Position numbers and translations under genes: made by a program. A stretch of DNA of 5,773 nucleotides, taken from positions 1 to 5,773 of the forward strand of contig JAUWLY010000200.1 of assembly GCA_030613445.1 (NCBI GenBank), written 5' to 3'. Shown here one piece after another: positions 1 to 5,144 of this stretch; the stretch's first letter is position 1, and every line of letters begins with the position of its first letter. Source of the DNA: Candidatus Stahliibacteriota bacterium. Lineage in GTDB: Bacteria; Hydrothermota; Tepidihabitantia; SM23-42. The notes beneath the pieces were generated by a model. That model was given only the letters and a program-made list of their open reading frames with translations, did not search any database and was not told the DNA's origin.

Positions 1-243
1 GCTATTGCCACCACCGTCAATAATTGACAATCCTTCGCCAGCCCCTCGTACAACACCATCTGCTTTTAAGATTATTTCTTCATTGTATGTACCTGGTGCA
101 ACGACAACAATGTCACCGCCATTTGCAGCATCAATACCCTGTTGTATAGTCGGATAATCTTGCGGTACCCTTATTATTATCGCATGGAGTAATAGAGGGA
201 AAAACGCAAAATAAACAATTAGTATTGTAAATAATTTCTTCAT
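1..243 (-). CDS. Secreted right-handed beta-helix (pectate-lyase-like) repeat protein, N-terminal part only
   Basis: Only the first 81 codons are inside the window; the gene runs off the left edge. Reading the minus strand from the ATG at 243, the product begins with MKK, a hydrophobic core (FTILIVYFAFFPLLL) and an HA cleavage-like site near residue 21, which is a standard Sec signal peptide. The mature part opens with VPQDYPTIQQGIDAA, then GGDIVVVAPGTYNEEI and a GAGEG..IIDGGG turn. This is the typical first coil of parallel beta-helix surface proteins and of pectate-lyase/NosD-like folds in many bacteria. The enzymatic or adhesive role cannot be told from this fragment; such proteins are often large and carry a C-terminal sorting domain. 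A GGAGG Shine-Dalgarno at 253-249 lies 5 nt before the ATG, which fixes the start, and a good promoter lies just upstream. The gene was found by reading the edge directly. Confidence 0.85.
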   Translation of the reverse strand, partial: MKKLFTILIVYFAFFPLLLHAIIIRVPQDYPTIQQGIDAANGGDIVVVAPGTYNEEIILKADGVVRGAGEGLSIIDGGGNS

Positions 244-263
244 TCCTGCCTCCTATTTTCTTA

Positions 264-291
264 AGTATAAAAAGAAATAGTCGTATGTCAA
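264..291 (-). promoter_or_regulatory. Sigma70-like promoter of the beta-helix protein gene
   Basis: On the minus strand, TTGACA (291-286) is followed after 16 nt by TATACT (269-264). Transcription would start near 257, giving a short leader that contains the GGAGG ribosome site. The -35 is a perfect match and the -10 is five of six. The gene therefore probably has its own promoter rather than relying on read-through from the transporter gene upstream. Confidence 0.6.
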
Positions 292-324
292 TGGTACAAC
301 GATTTATGCTGTAATGAGAAGAAA

Positions 325-1224
325 TTAACTATTTGTAACCTCGGTATTCTTCTCTTTTTTGGAAAGGAAGTAAATGCCGATTAAAAGGAGGGTGAGACCC
401 ATAAACTGCATTAATGTGATGCTTTCTCTTAAAACCAGATAGCCTAAAAAGGTTGCGAAAAAAGGCGTAGAGAGTTCAAGCGCCGAGACTTGAGCAGCCT
501 TGATCAGTCTTATACCTTCATAGTATAAAATGGTGCCGATGCCAATGGCAAACCCGAGCAATACTTGATAGACACTGACAATCTCAAGACCTCTAGAAAC
601 TAAAACATAACTAATAAAGATAATACCAGCAAAGAGAAATCGGTAAAAGGCGATTATCCCTGCATCGAGTGATCTCAAGTATTTTCGTGCAACTATTGCA
701 GTTGTTGCCCAGGCTACTGTTGCTGACAAGACATAGATGTCTCCAATCGTACCACACCTGAATCCGACAAGATTGCCGAGTGTTTTTGTTGTAACCAGGA
801 TCCCCGCAACAATCATGAATAGTATACCGAGATAGTCGGTTTTTGTGATCCTGTCTTGTTTGAGTACGAGAAATCCAAAGAATACAATGAAAATCGGTTG
901 CATATGACCGATTATAACTGCATTGATAACTGGCACTCGGGTTAAGGCATAGATATATATCAAATCGGCAAAGAGTGTCGCAGCGATGGATATGTATATT
1001 AACTTGGGTATATATTGTTTCTTAACGATAATGTTTTTTGTTTTGAAAACGACGACATATACTGCAATGATTACAAAAGCAAATATCGTTCGAGCGGCAA
1101 AGGTATTTATAAAATCAGTGTTCTGGTATGATAGTTTTGCCAGGATAGGCTCAATTGCCCACATAACACTCGCTCCTAATACAGTCAAGGTGCCAAGCAT
1201 TTTCTGATCGATCTTTTTAAGCAT
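325..1224 (-). CDS. EamA-family (drug/metabolite transporter superfamily) membrane transporter
   Basis: A 299-residue, almost wholly hydrophobic protein with about ten predicted membrane helices in two homologous halves, the layout of EamA/DMT transporters (RhaT, YdcZ and RarD relatives). Half 1 covers about residues 11-145 and ends with GHMQPIFIVFFGFLVL..., then a charged turn (KQDRITKTDYLG) and a last helix. Half 2 covers about 160-288 and repeats this as ELSTPFFATFLGYLVL..., RESITLMQFMG and a final helix. The tail after residue 288 is short, charged and cytoplasmic (SKKEKN). Length matches the family. The substrate cannot be read from sequence; the family exports amino acids, metabolites or drugs. 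The ATG at 1224 has no Shine-Dalgarno and sits 6 nt after a -10-like box, so a leaderless mRNA is likely. A start at Met9 is possible but also lacks a ribosome site. The gene is divergent from the YhfC-like gene. Confidence 0.92.
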   Translation of the reverse strand: MLKKIDQKMLGTLTVLGASVMWAIEPILAKLSYQNTDFINTFAARTIFAFVIIAVYVVVFKTKNIIVKKQYIPKLIYISIAATLFADLIYIYALTRVPVINAVIIGHMQPIFIVFFGFLVLKQDRITKTDYLGILFMIVAGILVTTKTLGNLVGFRCGTIGDIYVLSATVAWATTAIVARKYLRSLDAGIIAFYRFLFAGIIFISYVLVSRGLEIVSVYQVLLGFAIGIGTILYYEGIRLIKAAQVSALELSTPFFATFLGYLVLRESITLMQFMGLTLLLIGIYFLSKKEKNTEVTNS

Positions 1225-1230
1225 ATGCGT

Positions 1231-1258
1231 ATTGTATTCATATATATCGATAATTCAA
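1231..1258 (-). promoter_or_regulatory. Promoter of the EamA transporter gene, apparently leaderless
   Basis: On the minus strand, TTGAAT (1258-1253), a 16-nt spacer and TACAAT (1236-1231) form a good sigma70-type promoter. Six nucleotides separate the -10 box from the ATG at 1224, so the expected first transcribed base is the A of the start codon. No purine-rich ribosome site lies between. The start site is inferred from spacing only. Confidence 0.5.
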
Positions 1259-1264
1259 GACAGC

Positions 1265-1293
1265 TTGACAGTGCATTTTTCTCAGAATATAAT
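1265..1293 (+). promoter_or_regulatory. Perfect-consensus sigma70 promoter of the YhfC-like gene, apparently leaderless
   Basis: TTGACA (1265-1270), a 17-nt spacer and TATAAT (1288-1293) match the consensus at all twelve positions and in spacing. The ATG of the downstream gene begins at 1299, only 5 nt past the -10 box, so the transcript should begin at or within a base or two of the start codon. An in-frame TAA at 1290-1292 rules out any earlier start. There is no Shine-Dalgarno. Confidence 0.7.
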
Positions 1294-1298
1294 ATCAT

Positions 1299-2447
1299 AT
1301 GAATATCTCTTGCAAGCAAAAAATCCTTTTGTACGCGTTATCAGTTCTGCCTGAATTACTATTTGGCAGACTTCTTTTAGAACATAGTGACATTGAAACT
1401 CCGGATAAAGATACGAGCTTGTATTCATTTGAATTCACCCTGTCAGAGAACAATAGCAGAATGGTATTTGACTTCAAGAGTGAATTAAAGAGCGGCGAGG
1501 TGAATATCTGGTTAGGTGGTGGTGGTTATGAAGTCATTGGGAACTACACCAACGACGGAGCATTTGAATACAGTAAGGAGGTTTTTGGACCCTTGAACAA
1601 TTCAGAACCAATCGTTATTAGAGTTAGTACTAAAAAAGCAGCAGGTAAATGGACGATCCGGCTTACTGAAATGTCATCAAGGAACATGCTTGTTTCAATA
1701 TTGATTTCCGGCATTTTAATTATAATGATCTGTGTCGTTTTATTAATTGGATGGAAAGTAAAAAGTAACAGCCTATTCAAATGGCCATTAATCGGTGCTG
1801 GTACCTGGTTTGTCGGTATTGTTTTGAAGTTTGGCTTTGCCTATTTTTTTAATAACCCTATCCTTGAACTCTTGAAAGAATCATTTGGACAAACTGGTTA
1901 TCTATCCATTGGCAGCATTTATATTGGTTTGCTCACTGGCGTTTTTGAAATCGGGGTAACCCTGGTCTTTGTATTGTTCATAAAGGGGATCTATAAAAAT
2001 GCGCAGAGAGGCATCGGTATTGGACTTGGTGCTGGTACGATTGAGGCTTTACTCATTGGATTTTCTCAAATCGGCGCTTTTGCTATGGTCATTTCAGGTT
2101 CTCCAGGAAGCAGCGATATCATAACTGGTTTGGTAAATGCGACAGTTCATACACCTTTATTTTTCCTCGTAGCACCGGTTGAAAGAATAATCGCTATCCT
2201 GTGTCACACCAGTTCACGAGCCTTAGTCGTTTTATCAGTCGTTAGAAAAAAACAAATTTATTTCTGGGCCGGGTTTTTTATTATGACGGCAATCGATGTT
2301 ATTGCAGGTTATGCTCATTTGGCTGGATATGTTAATACCGTATCAACTTGGTTCATAGAACTAGCCTTGGTACCCTTTGCAGTAGCAAGTATTCTTGTAA
2401 TCAAATGGTATTATAAAAACTGGGTTACAAACTCAACTAATCAGTAG
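1299..2447 (+). CDS. YhfC-family glutamic-type intramembrane protease fused to an N-terminal extracytoplasmic domain
   Basis: A 382-residue membrane protein. Residues 9-27 form a hydrophobic signal or anchor segment. Residues about 28-128 are soluble, rich in beta-prone alternating stretches (YSFEFTL, VNIWLGGGGYEVI, PIVIRV, AGKWTIRL), and probably lie outside the membrane. From 129 on there are about seven membrane helices. The motifs GLGAGTIEA (242-250, Glu249) and VERIIAILCHTSS (294-306, with Glu295, Arg296 and His303), plus Asp333 in a late helix, match the YhfC family, which is related to CAAX/PrsW-type intramembrane proteases. The two Glu and the His are the expected catalytic or metal-binding residues. 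The substrate is unknown. Plain YhfC proteins are, from memory, roughly 250-260 residues, so the first about 130 residues are an added domain I do not recognise. The start at 1299 is forced by an upstream in-frame stop. The gene ends 7 bp from the convergent arginine decarboxylase gene. Confidence 0.8.
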   Translation: MNISCKQKILLYALSVLPELLFGRLLLEHSDIETPDKDTSLYSFEFTLSENNSRMVFDFKSELKSGEVNIWLGGGGYEVIGNYTNDGAFEYSKEVFGPLNNSEPIVIRVSTKKAAGKWTIRLTEMSSRNMLVSILISGILIIMICVVLLIGWKVKSNSLFKWPLIGAGTWFVGIVLKFGFAYFFNNPILELLKESFGQTGYLSIGSIYIGLLTGVFEIGVTLVFVLFIKGIYKNAQRGIGIGLGAGTIEALLIGFSQIGAFAMVISGSPGSSDIITGLVNATVHTPLFFLVAPVERIIAILCHTSSRALVVLSVVRKKQIYFWAGFFIMTAIDVIAGYAHLAGYVNTVSTWFIELALVPFAVASILVIKWYYKNWVTNSTNQ

Positions 2448-2454
2448 ATAAAAA

Positions 2455-3000
2455 TTATGGTACAAAAACTGCCGCAGCGATCACCGTTGTCCATAAGCCA
2501 TTTTTATCGCCGATCGCGGTTTGAGTGACTGCCGTTGTCTTGACGAATTTACTCGAAATCTTCCAGATCTCTTTTCTCTCGTCATAACTCGTGTCAGGGT
2601 CAAAAGGCACACCAAGTGTCGTCGCTAACATCTGTGCAGCTAAATCTTCGGCTTTATCTGAGGCTCTAAGTTCAGTTTCTCCGCACGAGTGATATTCAGA
2701 CAAATAGCCGTATTGTGTACGGTCTTTAGGTATTGCAATGCCGATTGAGGCAGCTATGAGACGATGTGATTCATTAGTACTGCACTCAGCCATCACCGTA
2801 TAAACTATTTCCCCCGCTGATAAGAGGATAGTGCCTTTGTTTCTGGCTAGAATTTTTATTTTAGGAGGTAAAATACTTGACACCCTTACGATATTGAAAT
2901 GAGCAATACCAGCATCACGTAATGCTGCCTCAAAACTTGCCAGCTTGGCTTTGTGCTTTCCAGCGCCTTTGGTCAAAAACAGATTCTCTGGTACCCACAT
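2455..3000 (-). CDS. pdaD: Pyruvoyl-dependent arginine decarboxylase
   Basis: Converts L-arginine to agmatine plus CO2, the first step of polyamine synthesis by the agmatine route; in some bacteria it serves acid resistance instead. The 181-residue proenzyme contains NIVRVSSILPP (36-46). By family rule it self-cleaves between Ser41 and Ser42, and Ser42 becomes the pyruvoyl group at the start of the alpha chain. Asn36 and Glu102 (in YGYLSEYH) line up, in my alignment from memory, with Asn47 and Glu109 of the Methanocaldococcus jannaschii enzyme. Other family blocks are SIGIAIPKD (85-93), AEDLAAQMLATTLG and the C-terminal TAIGDKNGLWTTVIAAAVF. Length is close to the usual 150-195. The ATG at 3000 is set by AAGGAGAT 3 nt upstream (core GGAG at 5 nt). 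tRNA-Ala lies 12 nt upstream on the same strand and probably shares its transcript. No agmatinase or agmatine deiminase gene is in the window. Confidence 0.93.
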   Translation of the reverse strand: MWVPENLFLTKGAGKHKAKLASFEAALRDAGIAHFNIVRVSSILPPKIKILARNKGTILLSAGEIVYTVMAECSTNESHRLIAASIGIAIPKDRTQYGYLSEYHSCGETELRASDKAEDLAAQMLATTLGVPFDPDTSYDERKEIWKISSKFVKTTAVTQTAIGDKNGLWTTVIAAAVFVP

Positions 3001-3003
3001 ATC

Positions 3004-3011
3004 ATCTCCTT
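3004..3011 (-). promoter_or_regulatory. Shine-Dalgarno of pdaD, directly behind the tRNA-Ala 3' end
   Basis: AAGGAGAT on the minus strand (3011-3004), with core GGAG at 3009-3006, lies 5 nt before the ATG at 3000. Only one base separates the motif from the tRNA discriminator base at 3013. Processing after that base would leave a 12-nt leader carrying an intact ribosome site. Confidence 0.8.
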
Positions 3012-3012
3012 A

Positions 3013-3085
3013 TGGAGCAGACCAGAGTCGAACTGGCGGCCTTCTCGCTGCGAACGAGACGCTCTCCCAACTGAGCTACTGCCCC
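3013..3085 (-). tRNA. tRNA-Ala, anticodon CGC
   Basis: The minus strand folds into a complete 73-nt cloverleaf. The acceptor stem pairs GGGGCAG with CTGCTCC and includes the G3:U70 wobble that marks alanine tRNAs. The D arm is GCTC-AGTTGGGA-GAGC. The anticodon arm is TCTCG-TTCGCAG-CGAGA, with anticodon CGC reading GCG codons. A five-base variable loop (AGGCC) follows, then the T arm GCCAG-TTCGACT-CTGGT. T8, G18G19, the G15-C48 pair, T54T55C56 and A58 are all in place, and the discriminator is A73. The CCA end is not encoded: A73 is followed by TAAGG, so CCA must be added by nucleotidyltransferase after RNase Z-type cleavage. The gene has its own promoter and is followed at once by pdaD. Confidence 0.96.
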
Positions 3086-3095
3086 TAGCTTTTGG

Positions 3096-3123
3096 ATTAT
3101 ATCAGAAAAGAACAGGAAGTCAA
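3096..3123 (-). promoter_or_regulatory. Promoter of the tRNA-Ala / pdaD unit
   Basis: On the minus strand, TTGACT (3123-3118), a 16-nt spacer and a perfect TATAAT (3101-3096) place the start near 3089. That leaves a leader of only a few bases before the tRNA begins at 3085, as is common for tRNA promoters. No other promoter fits in the 12 nt between the tRNA and pdaD, so this one probably drives both. Confidence 0.7.
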
Positions 3124-3133
3124 TACAAAAAGT

Positions 3134-3230
3134 GTTTAAATGGTTAAATCGTAATTAGTTAAACAAAACTCCGTTCAATAGCATATGTGATATTTAGTTA
3201 TTTAACTTTTTAACCATTCACAATTTAACC
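3134..3230. repeat. Degenerate, roughly 8-bp-phased GGTTAAAT / ATTTAACC repeats in inverted orientation
   Basis: Most of the spacer between gmk and tRNA-Ala is built from short related words. On the left, GTTTAAAT (3134), GGTTAAAT (3142) and GTTAAAC (3158) read forward. On the right the complement appears as TTTAGT (3193), TTTAAC (3201), TTTAACC (3209) and TTTAACC (3224). Copies are 8 or 15 bases apart. The blocks form a perfect 10-bp inverted pair, AATGGTTAAA (3139-3148) with TTTAACCATT (3209-3218). A second 7-bp pair, AGTTAAA (3157-3163) with TTTAACT (3201-3207), is nested inside it. The stems are too AT-rich to be a convincing terminator. The last repeat overlaps the TAA stop of gmk (3227-3225). 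Function unknown; it could be a decayed simple repeat or a folded RNA end. Confidence 0.5.
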
Positions 3231-3794
3231 AGGATTTATTTCCTTTTCAATAATAGACAGAATTTCTTGTACAGTTCTTGCTAAATCGCGATTCTCGATA
3301 ATGTACTTGTAATCATTCTTGTAGCTCAATTCTTCAAATGCTTTGGCAAGTCGGTTTTTGATCACCTCATTTTTATCTGTGTTCCGTTTGATCAGTCTCT
3401 GCTCTAATTCTGCAAAATCGGGCGGAATGATGAAGAAATACAAACCGTCTGGATTAGACTGCATAAGTACACGGGCACCGTATACGTCAATATCCATAAG
3501 TACATGGTATCCTTTATTCAGCGTATTCTCTAATGTCTGTTTAGGTGTACCATATAGATTACCATGTACCCAAGCATATTCAACGAACCGATCTTTTTCT
3601 ATCCAATCCTTGAATTCAGGTTGAGTAAGAAAGATATACTCGCGGTTATTCTTCTCTCCTTGGCGCATCGGTCTTGACGTTGCAGATACAGAATAGCGGA
3701 TATCTGATCTCAAATTCAGTATTTTTTGACAGATGCTTGTTTTACCAACGCCGGAAGGTCCGGATAGAACAATCAATTTACCCTGTTTGTTCAC
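3225..3794 (-). CDS. gmk: Guanylate kinase
   Basis: Phosphorylates GMP to GDP with ATP in the cytoplasm, an essential step in GTP and dGTP supply. The 189-residue protein opens with the P-loop GPSGVGKT (12-19). It then has the GMP-binding segment SATSRPMRQGE (37-47) with REYIFL (51-56), YGTP (81-84) and the Walker-B-like LMDIDVYGA (99-107), where most homologues have DIDVQGA. The arginine-rich lid segment around RLIKRNTDKNEVIKNRL (133-149) and YIIENRDL near the end are also typical. It is slightly short beside the usual 190-210 residues, mostly at the C terminus. The start is a GTG at 3794, preceded by AGAGGA with about 4 nt spacing. An in-frame TAG (the yicC stop) lies 24 nt upstream, so no longer form exists. 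It is the last gene of the operon; the rpoZ gene that often follows gmk is absent here. Confidence 0.96.
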   Translation of the reverse strand: MNKQGKLIVLSGPSGVGKTSICQKILNLRSDIRYSVSATSRPMRQGEKNNREYIFLTQPEFKDWIEKDRFVEYAWVHGNLYGTPKQTLENTLNKGYHVLMDIDVYGARVLMQSNPDGLYFFIIPPDFAELEQRLIKRNTDKNEVIKNRLAKAFEELSYKNDYKYIIENRDLARTVQEILSIIEKEINPG

Positions 3795-3818
3795 TGATCC
3801 TCTAACAAATACCGGCTT

Positions 3819-4694
3819 CTACTCAATATTTTGTACCTGCTCTCTGATTTTTTCGACTTCTTCTTTAATCTGGACTACGGATTTACTTATCTCGAGGGAA
3901 TTGGCTTTTACACTACAGGTATTAGCTTCGCGTTGAATCTCTTGGAGCAAGAAATTGAGTTTTCTTCCACAGTGTGCGTTCTTGTCTAAAGCCTCTTTGA
4001 ATAGAACCAGGTGACTTGCTAATCTCTTGCATTCTTCATTCACATCTGTACGGTCAATAGTGTACAGTAACTCCTGGTAGAATCTATCCTCGTTCAGTTC
4101 TTTGTCGAATTTCTTCCCGATTTCTTCAAGGTGTTCCTTATAATCCTGGTTCCTTTTGGGTATTAGTTTCTCAACTACACGGATACTCTTTTCAATAACA
4201 CGGATTGATTTCCTTATTTCCTTTTCGATATGTTCTCCTTCCTTGCGTTTCATTTCAAGGAAAGTCTTAAGAGCTCTATTAAGAATTGGCTTGAATGAAT
4301 CAAAAACATCCTTAGAATCAGCTGGTGGCTGGCTAAATTTTACCAATCCTTGTACTGATAATATGGTATTGATATCAAGTTGTCCACCAACCTTGTGCTG
4401 TTTTTTTAGTTTATCAACAACTTCCATATACGCACAAAGTAATGCATCGTCTATCTCAACTGTAGCATCAAGGATTTCTCTATCCTGCTGAATAAGTACC
4501 ACAATGTGTCCCCTGATTACTTTTTTCTGGATGAACGACCTGATTTTATCCTCAAAAGGCAATAAAGTGCTTGGACACTTCACGGAAATTTCTAGGAAAC
4601 GATGATTGTAGGATTTTATCTCCACATCAAACCTGATAAGTGGTTTTCTTATTGTACCACTTGCTCGACCCATACCAGTCATACTATAAGGCAT
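3819..4694 (-). CDS. yicC: YicC/YloC-family endoribonuclease
   Basis: A 291-residue cytoplasmic protein of the YicC/YloC family, whose members have been reported as metal-dependent endoribonucleases acting in RNA turnover and stress responses. The N-terminal signature is SMTGMGR (4-10), followed by EIKSYNHRFLEISVKCP (25-41), the family's conserved strand block. The middle (about 140-205) is highly charged, helical and probably coiled coil. The C-terminal domain holds NEDRFYQEL (201-209), DVNEECKRLASHLVLF (217-232), GRKLNFLLQEIQREANT (243-259) and the ending EKIREQVQNIE, all hallmark blocks. A small internal duplication, KSIRVIE / KSIRVVE, sits at 162-175. The ATG at 4694 directly abuts the TAG of dtd, and its GGAGG site (4704-4700) lies inside the last codons of dtd, so translation is probably coupled. 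gmk follows 24 nt later; yicC-gmk pairing is common in bacteria. Confidence 0.95.
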   Translation of the reverse strand: MPYSMTGMGRASGTIRKPLIRFDVEIKSYNHRFLEISVKCPSTLLPFEDKIRSFIQKKVIRGHIVVLIQQDREILDATVEIDDALLCAYMEVVDKLKKQHKVGGQLDINTILSVQGLVKFSQPPADSKDVFDSFKPILNRALKTFLEMKRKEGEHIEKEIRKSIRVIEKSIRVVEKLIPKRNQDYKEHLEEIGKKFDKELNEDRFYQELLYTIDRTDVNEECKRLASHLVLFKEALDKNAHCGRKLNFLLQEIQREANTCSVKANSLEISKSVVQIKEEVEKIREQVQNIE

Positions 4695-5144
4695 CTAAAC
4701 CTCCATGATGATTGTAACTGGCCCGTTGTTATTCAAAGAAACATCCATGCGCGCTCCAAAGACCCCGCTTCGCGTTGGAATACCTTGAGTATTCAGTGAC
4801 GATATAAAAACCTCATATAGCTCCTTGGCTTTACCAGGTTCTTCAGCATTAGCAAATGATGGTCTCCGACCTCGTGACGTATCAGCAAGCAGGGTGAATT
4901 GCGAAACAACGAGTGCCGCACCTTTAACATCCTTAAGCGAGAGGTCAAATTTTCCTTTTTTGTCCTCAAAGATACGTAGATTCGCGCACTTTTTTGCTAG
5001 TTCTTTGGCATTTGTTTGAGTATCACCTTTGCGTATACCGAGTAAAATCAATAAACCATTATTGATCCTTGATATCGCTCTGTTTTCCACTTCAATTTTC
5101 GCCTTAGATACTCTTTGAATAACCGCTTTCAAGACCTTACTCAC
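4695..5144 (-). CDS. dtd: D-aminoacyl-tRNA deacylase
   Basis: Hydrolyses D-amino acids (and glycine mischarged on tRNA-Ala) from tRNA, a proofreading step outside the synthetases. The 149-residue protein has the usual length. It carries KAVIQRVSKAKIEV at the start, the active-site block SQFTLLAD (81-88) with RGRRPSF (91-97), and the C-terminal GPVTI (141-145) that contributes the Gly-cisPro chiral gate. The start is a GTG at 5144 overlapping the last 8 bases of the upstream gene. An in-frame TGA lies directly before it, so the only other option is a TTG at codon 5, which would give the more family-typical beginning (M)KAVIQRV but has a poorly spaced AAGG. No clear Shine-Dalgarno precedes the GTG, so coupling to the upstream gene is likely. 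The link with tRNA-Ala in the same window is probably coincidental. Confidence 0.95.
   Translation of the reverse strand: MSKVLKAVIQRVSKAKIEVENRAISRINNGLLILLGIRKGDTQTNAKELAKKCANLRIFEDKKGKFDLSLKDVKGAALVVSQFTLLADTSRGRRPSFANAEEPGKAKELYEVFISSLNTQGIPTRSGVFGARMDVSLNNNGPVTIIMEV
4700..4704 (-). promoter_or_regulatory. Shine-Dalgarno of yicC inside the end of dtd
   Basis: GGAGG on the minus strand lies within the dtd codons ATG GAG GTT, 5 nt before the yicC ATG at 4694. It confirms that start and shows that ribosomes finishing dtd pass over the initiation site of yicC. Confidence 0.85.

Noticed and set aside
316..360. Hairpin GAGAAGAA / TTCTTCTC followed by six T on the plus strand, resembling a terminator
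   Set aside because: The T-run is on the plus strand, where no gene lies upstream. On the minus strand, where the transporter ends, no T-run follows. The stem is weak with a 23-nt loop.
986..1207. Plus-strand open frame of 73 codons
   Set aside because: Antisense to the transporter N-terminal half, with no start signals.
1221..1228. Perfect palindrome GCATATGC at the transporter start codon
   Set aside because: Eight-bp palindromes around ATG are frequent by chance and nothing else supports an operator there.
2953..3147. Plus-strand open frame of 64 codons
   Set aside because: It runs antisense through tRNA-Ala and the pdaD start, has no ribosome site and no recognisable protein features.
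3139..3218. Inverted repeat after gmk as a rho-independent terminator
   Set aside because: The stem is 10 bp but mostly A-T, the loop is about 60 nt and the T-tract is displaced; it is listed only as a repeat.
3343..3624. Plus-strand open frame of 93 codons
   Set aside because: Antisense shadow of gmk; the gmk frame carries clear conserved motifs and this one does not.
4156..4491. Plus-strand open frame of 111 codons rich in Ser, Ile and Phe
   Set aside because: Antisense shadow of the lysine/glutamate-rich middle of yicC; the odd composition is the mirror of that coding bias.
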